Assembly: GCF_900142365.1 (NCBI RefSeq)
Contig: NZ_FRAP01000005.1
Coordinates: forward strand, 124,001 to 188,000
Direction: 5' to 3'
Length of the DNA: 64,000 nucleotides
From: Pseudonocardia thermophila
GTDB lineage: Bacteria; Actinomycetota; Actinomycetes; Mycobacteriales; Pseudonocardiaceae
This document shows, one piece after another, positions 1 through 9,517 of this stretch (position 1 is the stretch's first letter; every line of letters starts with the position of its first letter). The notes below the pieces were generated by a model. That model ran no database searches, was not told where the DNA came from, and saw nothing but the letters and a program-made list of their open reading frames with translations. The translations under genes and the position numbers were made by a program.

Positions 1-632
1 CGTGGGGCCCATGTTGGCCAGCCCGATCCGCCCGTCCACGACGGCGACGGCGACGATCGCCCAGTCGTTGGCGCGCCGCACGAATTTCTCGTACGCCCAC
101 CCGGCGCCGCCGGTGCGCGGCACCCGGACCTCGACGATCACCTCGTCGGGATCGCGGACGGTCGAGAAGACGCCCGTGTAGAACCCGGTGATCGGCACCG
201 TCCGCTGACCCCGCGGCGAGCGCAGCACGATCGTCCCGCCGAGCGCGAGCACGGCGGCCGGGAGGTCGGACGCCGGGTCGCCGTGGGCGAGCGAGCCGCC
301 GATGGTGCCGCGGTGGCGCACCTGCGGGTCGCCGACGGTGTGCGCGGCGGCCGGCAGCAGCGGGCACTCCTTCGCCAAGAGCTCCGACGCCTCGAGCGCC
401 CGGTGCTTGGTGCCCGCGCCGATCGCGATCTCGTCACCCTCGACGCGGATGTAGGACAGCTCGGACAGCCGCCCGATGTCGATCAGCACCTCGGGTGCGG
501 CGAGCCGCAGCTTCATCACCGGCAGCAGGGAGTGGCCCCCGGCGAGGAGCGTGGCCTCCTCCCCGTGCTCGACGAGCAGCGAGATCGCCTCGTCGACGCT
601 GGTCGCGCGCACGTACTCGAAGCCGACGGGGA

Positions 633-636
<4 letters not shown>
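1..636 (-). CDS. coxM: Molybdenum hydroxylase FAD-binding (medium) subunit, CoxM-like, partial
   Basis: FAD-binding subunit of a CO dehydrogenase/xanthine dehydrogenase-family enzyme. It passes electrons from the 2Fe-2S subunit to FAD in the cytoplasm. The 212 visible residues read to the window edge without a stop, so the C-terminus lies outside. The two FAD pyrophosphate-binding motifs are present: AGGHSLLP near residue 32 and [14 protein letters not shown] near residue 110. The ATG overlaps the stop of the upstream small-subunit gene as ATGA, which indicates translational coupling in a coxL-S-M operon. Identity as a molybdo-flavoprotein subunit is secure. The true substrate is not, because the large subunit is of form II type. 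Confidence 0.9.
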
Positions 637-1189
<553 letters not shown>

Positions 1190-1193
<4 letters not shown>

Positions 1194-3448
1194 GCGTCCC
1201 CCTTCGCGGCCTGGATGGCCTCCCACACGCGCAGCGGCGCGAGCGGCATGTCGATGTGTCGGATCCCGAGGTGGGAGAGCGCGTCGATCACCGCGCTCTG
1301 CACCGCGGGCGTGGCGCCGATCGTGCCGGCCTCACCGATCCCCTTGACGCCCAGCGGGTTCAGCGGCGTGGGGGTCGCCATGTCGACGAGGGTGAAGCTG
1401 GGCAGCTCGGCCGCCGACGGGAAGGCGTAGTCGGCGAACGTGGCTGTGATCGGGTTGCCCTCGTCGTCGTAGCGCACCTCCTCCAGCAGCGCCTGCGCGA
1501 TGCCCTGGGCGATGCCGCCGTGCCGCTGGCCGTCGGCGAGCAGCGGGTTCAGCACGGGCCCGGCGTCGTCGACGGTGACGATCCGGTCGACGACCGCGCG
1601 CCCGGTCTCCAGGTCGACCTCGACGACGGCGACGTGCGCGCCGAACGGGAACGTCGGCGCCCCGCTGTCGAACTTGGTCTGCACCTTCAGCGGTTCCTTC
1701 TCCGCCAGCGCCGCCAGGGTGATCGACGTGGTGGTGCCGCGGACGTTGACCGCCCCTTCGGCCACCTCCAGGTCCTCGACGGAGGCCTCCAGCACCTCGG
1801 CGGCGCGCTGCTTGGCCAGCTCGACGAGCTCCCCGGCGGCCTGGTAGACGGCGACGCCACCGGTCTGCAGGCTGCGCGAGCCCATGGTGCCGGCACCGCG
1901 CGGGATCAGGTCGGTGTCGCCGTGCTTGACGGTGATCTTCTCGACGGGGACGCCGAGGTGCTCGCTCGCCAGCATGGCCCACGCGGTGGCGTGCCCCTGC
2001 CCGTGCGGCGACGTGCCGGTCAGGACCGTGACCGTGCCGTCGGGGTGCACCTCGATCGAGGCGTTCTCGGCGAACGCGCCCCCGCCGGTGATCTCCACGT
2101 AGGCGGAGACGCCGATGCCCAGCGCGACGGTGTCGCCGCGCTCGCGCCGCCGGGCCTGCTCGGCGCGCAGCCCGGCGTAGTCGGCGGCCTCCAGCGCCTT
2201 GTCGATCGCCTTCGCGTACTCGCCGGAGTCGTAGGTGGCGCCGCCCTTGGTCGTGAACGGGAACTTGTCCGGCGCGATGACGTTGCGCTTGCGCACCTCG
2301 GCCGGGTCCATGCCGATCTCGGCGGCGAACAGGTCCATGGCCCGCTCGATCGCCGCCGTCGCCTCCGGCCGGCCGGCGCCGCGGTAGGCGCCGATCGACG
2401 TCGTCGTGGTGACGACCGTGCGGGCGCGCGACTCGACCTTCGGGATGTCGTAGACGCCGGGCGCCATCTGCCGGGTGAAGTACGGCAGGAACATCCCCAG
2501 GCGCGGGTACGCACCGGCGTCGGCGAGGACGTCGAGCCGGTACGCCAGGACGTCGCCGTTGCGGTTGCCGCCGATCGTGATCGTCTGGATCTGCGCGCGG
2601 CCCTGCAGCATCCCGGTCATGTTCTCCGACCGGGTCTCGCTCCACCGCACGGCGCGGCCGGTGATCCTGGCCAGCTGCGCGACCAGCGCGAACTCCGGGT
2701 CGGCGCCGATCTTGGCGCCGAAGCCGCCGCCGACGTCCGGGGTGATCAGGTGGACGACGTCGCGCTCGACGCCGAGCCAGCCGGCCACCGCGTCGCGCGC
2801 GCTCTGCGCGTTCTGCGTGGACGCCCAGAGGGTGACCCGCCCGTCGTCGCCCCACACGGCCGCCGCGGCCCGGGTCTCCAGCGGCGCCGCGGCCACGCGC
2901 TGGTTCACCAGCTTCTGCGTGACCACGACCTCGCAGTCGTCGAACAGGTGCTCGTCGAACTCCTTGTCGAGACCGAATCCGCCGACGACGTTGGTGCCCA
3001 GGTCCTCGAACAGCAGGACCTCGCCCTTCAGCGCCTCCTCGGGATCGACGACCGCGGGCAGCGGGTCGTAGTCGATCTCCACGAGGTCGGCGGCGTCCTG
3101 GCCCTGGTACAGCTCCTCGGTGAGCACGGCGACCACCGGCTCACCGACGAAGCGCACCTTGTCGGTGGCCAGGAACGGGCGCGCGGTCTCCTTCGGCGCA
3201 CCGCCCTGCAGGACGACGGGTTCGAGACCGATCTCGGCGCCGGTCACGACGGCCACCACGCCCGGTGCCTCGCGTGCGGCGGACACGTCGATCGACGTGA
3301 TCCGCGCGTGCGCGACCGGGGACCGGACGAGGGTCAGGTGCAGTGCTCCGGCCAGCCGTTCGTCGACGAGGTCGTCGGTGTACACCGCTCCGCGCGTCAG
3401 GAACAGCGGGTCCTCGACCCGCTGCACGCGGGTACCCAAGATGCTCAT
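1190..3448 (-). CDS. coxL: Molybdenum hydroxylase large subunit, form II CoxL-like
   Basis: Molybdopterin-binding catalytic subunit of 752 residues, usual length for the family. The active-site loop reads AYRGAGR at residues 354-360. That is the form II signature, not the AYxCSFR of proven form I CO dehydrogenases, so CO oxidation should not be assumed. The conserved GIGEAG near the C-terminus carries the catalytic glutamate of the superfamily. ATG is preferred over the TTG codon just before it. First gene of the L-S-M operon, starting 24 bp after thiD on the same strand. Maturation-type genes (MoxR, VWA, XdhC) lie about 51 kb away in the same window. A purine, aldehyde or N-heterocycle hydroxylase is an alternative reading. 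Confidence 0.92.
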
Positions 3449-3472
3449 CAACCCGGAGCGTAATCCCGCCGA

Positions 3473-4333
3473 TCAGATCGCGCCGTCCCCGCCCCACCAT
3501 CGGCGCACCGCCCACAGCGGGGACACCGGGCCGTGGCCGCGCCCGAGGTCGTACGAACGGCGCACCGACTCCGTGACGAACCGCTTGGCGGCGCCCACGG
3601 CCTCGGGGACGGGCAGCCCGCGGGCCAGACCAGCGGCGATCGCCGAGGCCATGGTGTCGCCGCCGCCGTGGGTGTTGCCGGTGACGATCCGCGGCCCGGG
3701 GAACTCGGTGAACGTGGTGCCGTCGAAGAGCAGGTCGACGCACTCGTCGACGTCCTCCTCGAGGTGCCCGCCCTTGACCAGCACCCACCGCGGGCCCATC
3801 GCGTGCAGCGCCTTCGCCGCGGCGTACTGGGCATCGCGGTCGTGCACGTCGATCCCGGTGAGCAGGCGGACTTCGGGCAGGTTCGGGGTGAGCACGGTGG
3901 CGCGCGGGAACAGCAGGGTGCGGAACGCGTCGAGCGCGTCGTCGGCGAGCAGCTGCTCCCCGCTCATCGACGCCGCCACCGGGTCGACGACGAACGGGGT
4001 CCGGCGCTCCGCCCCGATCCCGACCCGGTCGCACACCTCGGCGACCGCGGTGATGATGCCCGCGCTGGCGAGCATGCCGGTCTTGACCGCGTTCAGCCCG
4101 ATGTCGGTGGCCACGACCTCGATCTGCGCGGCGACGGTCTCCGGCGGCAGCACGTGCACGCCGGTGACGGCCACTGAGTTCTGCACGGTCACCGCCGTGA
4201 CCGCGACGCAGCCGTGCACGCCGCACGCCGCCAGGGCGCGCAGGTCTGCCGCGACGCCCGCCCCGCCGCCGGAGTCGGTGCCGGCGATCGTCATCACGCG
4301 TGGCGGCGTCTCGCCCACCGCCCGTTCAGCCAT
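3473..4333 (-). CDS. thiD: Hydroxymethylpyrimidine/phosphomethylpyrimidine kinase
   Basis: Ribokinase-fold kinase of 286 residues expected to phosphorylate HMP and HMP-P in thiamin synthesis. The substrate loop AGTDSGGGAG is at residues 17-26, the mid-domain WVLVKGGHL is present, and the anion-hole region reads NTHGGGDTMAS. Asp226 occupies the place where many ThiD proteins have Cys (GTGCT). This resembles pyridoxal-kinase-type sequences, so pyridoxal kinase activity is possible. The ATG is preceded by a -10-like TACCGT about 7 nt upstream, suggesting a leaderless transcript. The other thiamin genes are far away at the right end. The downstream neighbour is coxL. Confidence 0.85.
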   Translation of the reverse strand: MAERAVGETPPRVMTIAGTDSGGGAGVAADLRALAACGVHGCVAVTAVTVQNSVAVTGVHVLPPETVAAQIEVVATDIGLNAVKTGMLASAGIITAVAEVCDRVGIGAERRTPFVVDPVAASMSGEQLLADDALDAFRTLLFPRATVLTPNLPEVRLLTGIDVHDRDAQYAAAKALHAMGPRWVLVKGGHLEEDVDECVDLLFDGTTFTEFPGPRIVTGNTHGGGDTMASAIAAGLARGLPVPEAVGAAKRFVTESVRRSYDLGRGHGPVSPLWAVRRWWGGDGAI

Positions 4334-4387
4334 GCGCGCGACGGTAGCCCGGGAACAACCCGGCGCGCGCGCACGGTTGTAGCGATC
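4334..4387. promoter_or_regulatory. Divergent leaderless promoter region thiD / Ddn-like gene
   Basis: The 54-bp gap has a -10-like TAGCGA 7 nt before the rightward ATG and TACCGT 7 nt before the leftward ATG. An inverted repeat CCGGGTTGTTCCCGG lies between them (leftward reading). Both genes are probably leaderless. The palindrome may be an operator. This is inference from sequence only. Confidence 0.4.
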
Positions 4388-4828
4388 ATGCCGTTGACCG
4401 GAGAGTACGACCAGGGCACGCACGCCCCGTGGGCGCAGGAGCAGATCGAGAAGATCCTGGCCACCGGCACCACCGAGGGGCTGCACGTGAAGGACCGGCC
4501 GATCGTGCTGGTCACCTACCGCGGACGCAAGAGCGGCAAGCTGCGCCGGCTGCCGCTGATGCGCGTGGAGCACGACGGCGTCTACGCCGCCGTCGCCTCG
4601 AAGGGCGGGGCGCCCGAACACCCCGGCTGGTACTCGAGCCTGCGTGACGAACCGCTCGTGATGCTGCAGGACGGCACGGTGACCAAGGACTACCGTGCGC
4701 GCGAGGTGTCGGGCGCCGAGCGCGACCTGTGGTGGGAGCGGGCGGTGGCCGCATACCCGGACTACGCCGAGTACCAGAAGAAGACCTATCGGAAGATCCC
4801 GGTCTTCGTCCTGGAACCCGTGGACTGA
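4388..4828 (+). CDS. Nitroreductase-family deazaflavin (F420)-dependent protein, Ddn-like
   Basis: Protein of 146 residues of the Ddn/FDOR-B split-barrel family, which bind F420 in actinobacteria. Family features are the early Trp/helix segment (HAPWAQEQIEKI), the strand RPIVLVTYRGRKSGKLRRLPL and the block GGAPEHPGWYSSLR, which in the family contacts F420. The start gives the common N-terminus MPLTGEYDQG. Monocistronic and divergent from thiD. Substrate unknown; family members reduce quinones or nitroimidazoles or act in redox protection. Confidence 0.85.
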   Translation: MPLTGEYDQGTHAPWAQEQIEKILATGTTEGLHVKDRPIVLVTYRGRKSGKLRRLPLMRVEHDGVYAAVASKGGAPEHPGWYSSLRDEPLVMLQDGTVTKDYRAREVSGAERDLWWERAVAAYPDYAEYQKKTYRKIPVFVLEPVD

Positions 4829-4835
4829 CGCGGCG

Positions 4836-6740
4836 TCAGTCGGCGACGCGGTCCTGCGCGACCGAGCGCAGCAGCGGCCTGCTCGCCGCCGACGCCGCCA
4901 CGACCAGCAGCGCACCGATCACCACCACCGAGCCGAGCACGGTCAGCCCGGCCGGCTCCAGCACCGCCTGGGCGGACATGATCGGCGCTGCGCACACCAG
5001 GCCGGCGACCAGCGCGATCCCGCCGCACACCAGCAGCGGGCGCACGGTCTCGACGCGCTGCGCGGCGGCGAGCACCTGCATGGGTGTGCCGGCGAGGTTG
5101 AGCAGGCGCAGGGTGCGCCGCTGGTCCAGCACGCGGGCCGCCGCGGTGGTGCCGGCCGAGGTCGCGGCGACGAGGAACGTCGCGACCAGCACGATGAGGA
5201 TGCCGCGGTAGATGTCGGCGGCCAGCACCGCGCTCGCGACGTCCCGCTCGGCGGAGGAGACGACCGGCTCCCCGGCGAGCGGGACGAGCGCGGTGCGCAC
5301 CTCGTCGCGGTTCGTGCCGGGCGCCGGCTCCACCAGCGGTCCGCGCCGCGACGCGGTGACCGTTGCGGCCAGCCCGCGTTCCTGCAGCCGCGCCTGCACC
5401 TGCTCCACCGACACCGATTCGCCGACCCGCAGCGCGGCCGACTCCTCGGGATCGCCGCCGAGCGCTCCGCTGAACGGGGCGAGGAACCCGGCCACGAACA
5501 CCGCCAGAGTGAGCCCGGCGAGCGGACGGAACGCACCGCGCGGATCGTCGAGCATCCGCCGGCCGGCCAGCAGCCGCGGCACCGACCGCGCCGACCGGGC
5601 CAACCGCGCCCCGACGAGCCGCACCACCCACGGGCCGACCAGCCACACGACCCCGAACATGGCCAGCACGGCCACCGCGATCACCAGTCCGACGACGGTG
5701 AACCCGCTCGTGCCCACCGCGGCCTGTGCGATCCCGAACACGATCAGCGCCGCGACCACCCCGAGCAGGTGCCACCAGCGCAGCCCGCGGGGAGCCTGTC
5801 GGCGGACCACCCCCAGGGGACCGACGACGACCGCGCGCATCCCCCGGGTCGCGGCCGCCGCGGCCAGCAGCGCCACCCCGGCGACGACGGCGAGCGCGAC
5901 CAGCGGCGGCACCCGCAGATCGGACGCGTACCAGCCGCTGCCGCCCAGCGGGATCAGCGCCAGCGCGGGCGCGAGCAGCCATTCGGCGACGATGCCGGCG
6001 ACGGCGGCCACGGCCGCCACCAGCGTCACCTCGGTGACCGCGACGACCGTCAGCTGCCGGGTCGACGCGCCGAGCAGCCGCAGGGTGGCCAGCCGTTCCG
6101 CGCGCCGCACCGCGGTCAGCCGCGCGGCCGCGCCGAGCAGCCCCAGCACCGGGAACAGCAGCAGCGCCACCGCGACGTAGGTGAGCTGCCGGTAACCCTC
6201 GATGATCGTGATCCCGGCCGACCGATCGAACTCGGCGATCGGCACCGCGCCCTCGACCGGGTCCGCGTGCCCGACGATCGCGACGAGCTCGCCGGGATCG
6301 CGCAGCCCGGTGTCGTCGATGGTCCCGGTGGGCGGCCCGGGGAAGCGGTCGGCGAGCTGGGCCGGCGGCAACGTGCGGATCAGCTCGGCGAGCGCAGGCG
6401 AGACCCACACCTCCCCCGGTGCCGGCACGCGCGGCAGGCCCGGCGGCGGCGCGGTGGAACCGGTGGCGCTCAGATCCACGACGTCCATGGGCCGGCCGGC
6501 GACGGAGTCGACCCGCACCCGCGCGGTCCCCACGGGCTCCGCGACCGCGGACCGCGCGACGGCGCTGTCGACGTCCACGCGCCAGCCCGTGCGGGCCTCG
6601 CGGGCGTCCCAGCCGTGCAGCGCGCCGAGCGTGACGGCGAGCAGCAGCGTCCCCATCGCCACCCCGGCCCCGACGAGCCCGGCCGCCAGGGCGGCCCGGC
6701 GCCCGCCGGCGAGCAGCAACCGGATGCTGAACCGGATCAC
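4836..6740 (-). CDS. ABC transporter permease, FtsX/MacB type
   Basis: Integral membrane protein of 634 residues forming the membrane part of a MacB/LolCDE-like (type VII) ABC exporter. There is an N-terminal membrane helix near residues 9-33 followed by an extracytoplasmic region of about 150 residues. Two FtsX-type three- to four-helix bundles follow, near residues 170-420 and 500-634, which suggests a duplicated permease in one chain. The GTG start overlaps the ATPase stop as GTGA. The operon continues from the 37-residue protein and the ATPase. The two-component genes lie divergently next door, an arrangement typical of envelope-stress or antibiotic-response exporters. Cargo unknown. Confidence 0.9.
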   Translation of the reverse strand: MIRFSIRLLLAGGRRAALAAGLVGAGVAMGTLLLAVTLGALHGWDAREARTGWRVDVDSAVARSAVAEPVGTARVRVDSVAGRPMDVVDLSATGSTAPPPGLPRVPAPGEVWVSPALAELIRTLPPAQLADRFPGPPTGTIDDTGLRDPGELVAIVGHADPVEGAVPIAEFDRSAGITIIEGYRQLTYVAVALLLFPVLGLLGAAARLTAVRRAERLATLRLLGASTRQLTVVAVTEVTLVAAVAAVAGIVAEWLLAPALALIPLGGSGWYASDLRVPPLVALAVVAGVALLAAAAATRGMRAVVVGPLGVVRRQAPRGLRWWHLLGVVAALIVFGIAQAAVGTSGFTVVGLVIAVAVLAMFGVVWLVGPWVVRLVGARLARSARSVPRLLAGRRMLDDPRGAFRPLAGLTLAVFVAGFLAPFSGALGGDPEESAALRVGESVSVEQVQARLQERGLAATVTASRRGPLVEPAPGTNRDEVRTALVPLAGEPVVSSAERDVASAVLAADIYRGILIVLVATFLVAATSAGTTAAARVLDQRRTLRLLNLAGTPMQVLAAAQRVETVRPLLVCGGIALVAGLVCAAPIMSAQAVLEPAGLTVLGSVVVIGALLVVAASAASRPLLRSVAQDRVAD

Positions 6741-7411
6741 GCGGCCACTCCCTGGACGATCGCGCCGTCGCGCAGCACCACCGTCCGCTGACAGCGGGCG
6801 GCGATCTCCTGGTCGTGCGTGACGACGACGAGGGCGGCCCCGGTGCGCGTGGTCAGCGCGGCCAGCGCCGAGAACACCTTCGCGCCCGTGGCGGAGTCCA
6901 GCGCGCCCGTCGGCTCGTCGGCGAAGACGACGGCGGGCTCGGTGACCAGTGCGCGGGCGATCGCGACCCGCTGCTCCTGGCCACCGGAGAGCTGGCCGGG
7001 CCGCCGCTGCTCCAGCCCGGCCAGGCCGAGCGGCGGGAACCACTCGGCCGCCGTCGCGACAGCGTCGCGGCGGCGCACGCCGGCGAGCATCAGCGGCACG
7101 GCGACGTTCTCCACCGCCGGCAGTTCGGGCAGGAGCGCACCGAACTGGAAGACGAACCCGAAGCGAGTGCCGCGCAGGGCGGTGCGGCGGGCCTCCGACC
7201 AGCGGTCGATCCGCTCCGCGCCGAGCCAGACCTCGCCCTCGGCCGGCGCGATGATGCCGGCGAGGCAGTGCAGCAGCGTCGACTTGCCCGAGCCCGACGG
7301 GCCGGTGACCGCCACGGTCTCCCCGGGGTGCACCGCGAGATCGACCTCGCGCAGCACGGTCGTGGCGCCGTACCGGTGGCCCAGCCCGATCGCGCGCAGC
7401 ACCGGCGTCAC
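6737..7411 (-). CDS. ABC transporter ATP-binding protein, LolD/MacB type
   Basis: Nucleotide-binding subunit of 224 residues energising the neighbouring FtsX-type permease. Visible motifs are Walker [11 protein letters not shown]-loop at FGFVFQFG, signature LSGGQEQR, Walker [14 protein letters not shown] and the H-loop in VVTHDQE. The GTG start overlaps the stop of the upstream 37-residue membrane protein as GTGA, so three genes are translationally coupled. Length is typical for the family. Confidence 0.95.
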   Translation of the reverse strand: MTPVLRAIGLGHRYGATTVLREVDLAVHPGETVAVTGPSGSGKSTLLHCLAGIIAPAEGEVWLGAERIDRWSEARRTALRGTRFGFVFQFGALLPELPAVENVAVPLMLAGVRRRDAVATAAEWFPPLGLAGLEQRRPGQLSGGQEQRVAIARALVTEPAVVFADEPTGALDSATGAKVFSALAALTTRTGAALVVVTHDQEIAARCQRTVVLRDGAIVQGVAA

Positions 7412-7521
7412 CGGCGGCCCCCGAGCGCCTCGATCAGCGGCAGCGCCGCCATCACCACCAGCACGACGAGCCCGGCGACCCAGCCGGTCGTGCCGAGCAC
7501 TGTCCAGATCATCTCCTGCAT
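7408..7521 (-). CDS. 37-residue single-span membrane protein, first gene of the ABC exporter operon
   Basis: Short frame beginning [17 protein letters not shown] and ending with GGRR. It has one hydrophobic helix of about 22 residues, then a charged end. Its TGA overlaps the ATPase GTG start as GTGA, the same coupling used by the next pair, which argues that it is translated. No strong Shine-Dalgarno is seen (GCGGGA about 13 nt upstream). It may be a small accessory subunit of the exporter. I recognise no family. No other evidence than coding position and hydrophobic profile. Confidence 0.55.
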   Translation of the reverse strand: MQEMIWTVLGTTGWVAGLVVLVVMAALPLIEALGGRR

Positions 7522-7690
7522 GCCGATGACGATCCCGCGATCACCGGCCCGCCACCTCGGCCGCGGGTCCGAACTCGCGGCCGGCCCCTCGTACTTCCGG
7601 ACGATCTCCGCGGTCTCGACCGGGTGATCGACCGCCGGGTCGTACTTCCGGCCGAGGCCCGCCGCTTCGGCGGCGACCTAGGCTGCCCGC

Positions 7691-8866
7691 GTGGTCCGCC
7701 TCCTCCGCACGGCGTGGCGACACATCGGTCTTGCCCTCGAACTCGCCGGCTACGCGTTCTGGTACTTCATCGACCTCGTCGCCGCCGTGTCGAGCAACGG
7801 GGGGCTGAGCCTCGTCGCCGGTGCCGTCGTGCCCGCCATCGTGCTGCTGCGCCGCCGCCCCGGCACGTCGCTGACGACGATCGCCTCGGCCGCGCTCGGT
7901 GCGTCGCTGCTGTTCTCGGCGGCATCGGCGGCCATGCACCGGTTCGCGCCCGTCGAACCGATGTCGGTCATCGACCTGTCGTTCACCGAGGACCTGGCGC
8001 TGGCGATCCTGGTCATCCACGTGCTGCGCACGCTGGAGCTGCGCCGGGCGCTGGGGTTCGCGGCGATCGCCGCGCTGGCGATCATGGCGACCGCGGCCGC
8101 CCGGGTCCCCGACGGCACCGCGGCGTCGGGGCTGACCACCCTGTGCGCGCTCGGCTGGGGCGGCTCGGCGGCGATCGGCCTCGTGCTGCGAGAGGTCGAC
8201 ACCCGCCGCAGGGCGCTGCTGGAGGACGTGCGCGCCAACGAGCGCATGGAGCTGGCGCGGGAGCTGCACGACGTCGTCGCCCACCAGGTCACCGGCATCG
8301 TCGTGGCCGCGCAGGCGGCCGCCGTCGTCGCCCGCACGTCGCCGGACGAGGTCGACAAGGCGCTGGCCGCGATCGAGGCCGCCGGCACGGAGGCGCTGCA
8401 GGCGATGCGGCGCATGGTGGGCGTGCTGCGCGGCCAGGAGAGCGAGGGCGCCCGCACCCCGGGCGCCGCGCTGGCCGACGTCCCGGCGCTGGTGGAGCGG
8501 TTCGATCCCGAGGAACGGCTGGTCACCCTCACCATCGAGCCCGGGCTGGAGCACGCCGTACTCCCGGCGGGAGTGGCGGTGACGGGTTACCGGATCATCC
8601 AGGAGGCGTTGACCAATGTGCGCCGGCATGCGCCGGACGCCACGGTCGTCGAGGTCGATCTTCGGGTGCGGGAAGGGGCGCTGCTGGTGACGGTGCGCAA
8701 CGACGGGAGCGGGAACCGGCCGGCCCCGCTCGGTGGTGTCGGCGGATTCGGGCTGGCCGGCATGGCCGAGCGGACGTCCGCGCTGGGCGGCGAGCTGGTC
8801 GCCGGCCCGGCCGGGCCCGGGGTGTGGGAGGTCAGCGCCAAGCTCCCGCTGAAGGCCGCGGCATGA
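7691..8866 (+). CDS. Sensor histidine kinase, NarL/DesK class
   Basis: Membrane kinase of 391 residues. The N-terminal 160 residues contain about five hydrophobic segments and no large extracellular domain, so it is probably an intramembrane sensor. The dimerisation/phosphoacceptor helix (HisKA_3) reads ELARELHDVVAHQVTGI with His193 as the acceptor. The ATPase domain has the N-box YRIIQEALTNVRRHA and G-boxes around GGFGLAGMAER. GTG start. Its stop overlaps the response-regulator ATG as ATGA. Divergent from the ABC exporter operon, which is its likely target by analogy with similar actinobacterial loci. Confidence 0.93.
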   Translation: MVRLLRTAWRHIGLALELAGYAFWYFIDLVAAVSSNGGLSLVAGAVVPAIVLLRRRPGTSLTTIASAALGASLLFSAASAAMHRFAPVEPMSVIDLSFTEDLALAILVIHVLRTLELRRALGFAAIAALAIMATAAARVPDGTAASGLTTLCALGWGGSAAIGLVLREVDTRRRALLEDVRANERMELARELHDVVAHQVTGIVVAAQAAAVVARTSPDEVDKALAAIEAAGTEALQAMRRMVGVLRGQESEGARTPGAALADVPALVERFDPEERLVTLTIEPGLEHAVLPAGVAVTGYRIIQEALTNVRRHAPDATVVEVDLRVREGALLVTVRNDGSGNRPAPLGGVGGFGLAGMAERTSALGGELVAGPAGPGVWEVSAKLPLKAAA

Positions 8867-9498
8867 CGACGGTGCTGCTCGCCGACGACCAGGAGATGGT
8901 GCGCACCGGGTTCCGGCTGATCCTCTCGGCCGAGTCCGACATCGAGGTCGTCGGTGAGGCCGGGACCGGCGTGGACGCGGTGGCGAAGGCCCGCGAGCTC
9001 GCCCCCGACGTCGTGCTGATGGACATCCGCATGCCCGAGCTGGACGGGCTCGCCGCCACCCGTGCGCTGATGAGCGACCCGAACCCGCCGCGGATCGTCG
9101 TCGTCACCACCTTCGACCTCGACGAGTACGTCTACGGAGCGCTGCGCGCCGGGGCGTGCGGGTTCCTGCTCAAGGACGCCGGCCCGCGGCTGCTCGTGGA
9201 GGCCGTGCGGGCCGCGGCGAACGGCGACGCCCTCGTCTCGCCGTCGGTCACCGTGCGGCTGCTGGAGCACCTCACCACCCCGAAGCAGGCACCGGAGCTG
9301 CCCGAACCGCTGTCCCCGCGGGAGCTGGACGTGGTGCGGGCCGTGGCGCGCGGGAAGACGAACGCCGAGATCGCCGCGGAGCTGTTCGTGTCGCTCTCCA
9401 CGGTGAAGACGCACCTCACGAACGTCCAGGCGAAGCTGTCGGCGCGCAACCGAGTCGAGATCGCCGCGTGGGCGTGGGAGCACGGGATCGTGCAGTGA
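8863..9498 (+). CDS. Response regulator, NarL/LuxR family
   Basis: DNA-binding regulator of 211 residues. The receiver domain has the acidic pair ADDQ, phosphoacceptor Asp54 in DVVLMDIRMPELDG, Thr in VVTTFD and Lys in FLLKDA. The C-terminal LuxR helix-turn-helix reads LSPRELDVVRAVARGKTN and ends with the recognition-helix segment STVKTHLTNVQAKL. Translationally coupled to the kinase gene. Expected to control the divergent exporter genes. Confidence 0.95.
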   Translation: MTTVLLADDQEMVRTGFRLILSAESDIEVVGEAGTGVDAVAKARELAPDVVLMDIRMPELDGLAATRALMSDPNPPRIVVVTTFDLDEYVYGALRAGACGFLLKDAGPRLLVEAVRAAANGDALVSPSVTVRLLEHLTTPKQAPELPEPLSPRELDVVRAVARGKTNAEIAAELFVSLSTVKTHLTNVQAKLSARNRVEIAAWAWEHGIVQ

Positions 9499-9517
9499 TT
9501 GGCCGACGAGCGCCGAC

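Noticed and set aside
1256..3463. Long open frame on the plus strand opposite coxL
   Set aside because: It is a shadow of a very GC-rich gene: composition is Arg/Gly/Asp/Val-rich and repetitive, while the minus strand encodes a clear molybdo-hydroxylase.
4695..6791. Long plus-strand frame opposite the FtsX permease
   Set aside because: Low-complexity Gln/Arg/Pro/His-rich translation typical of antisense frames; the minus strand has a convincing permease.
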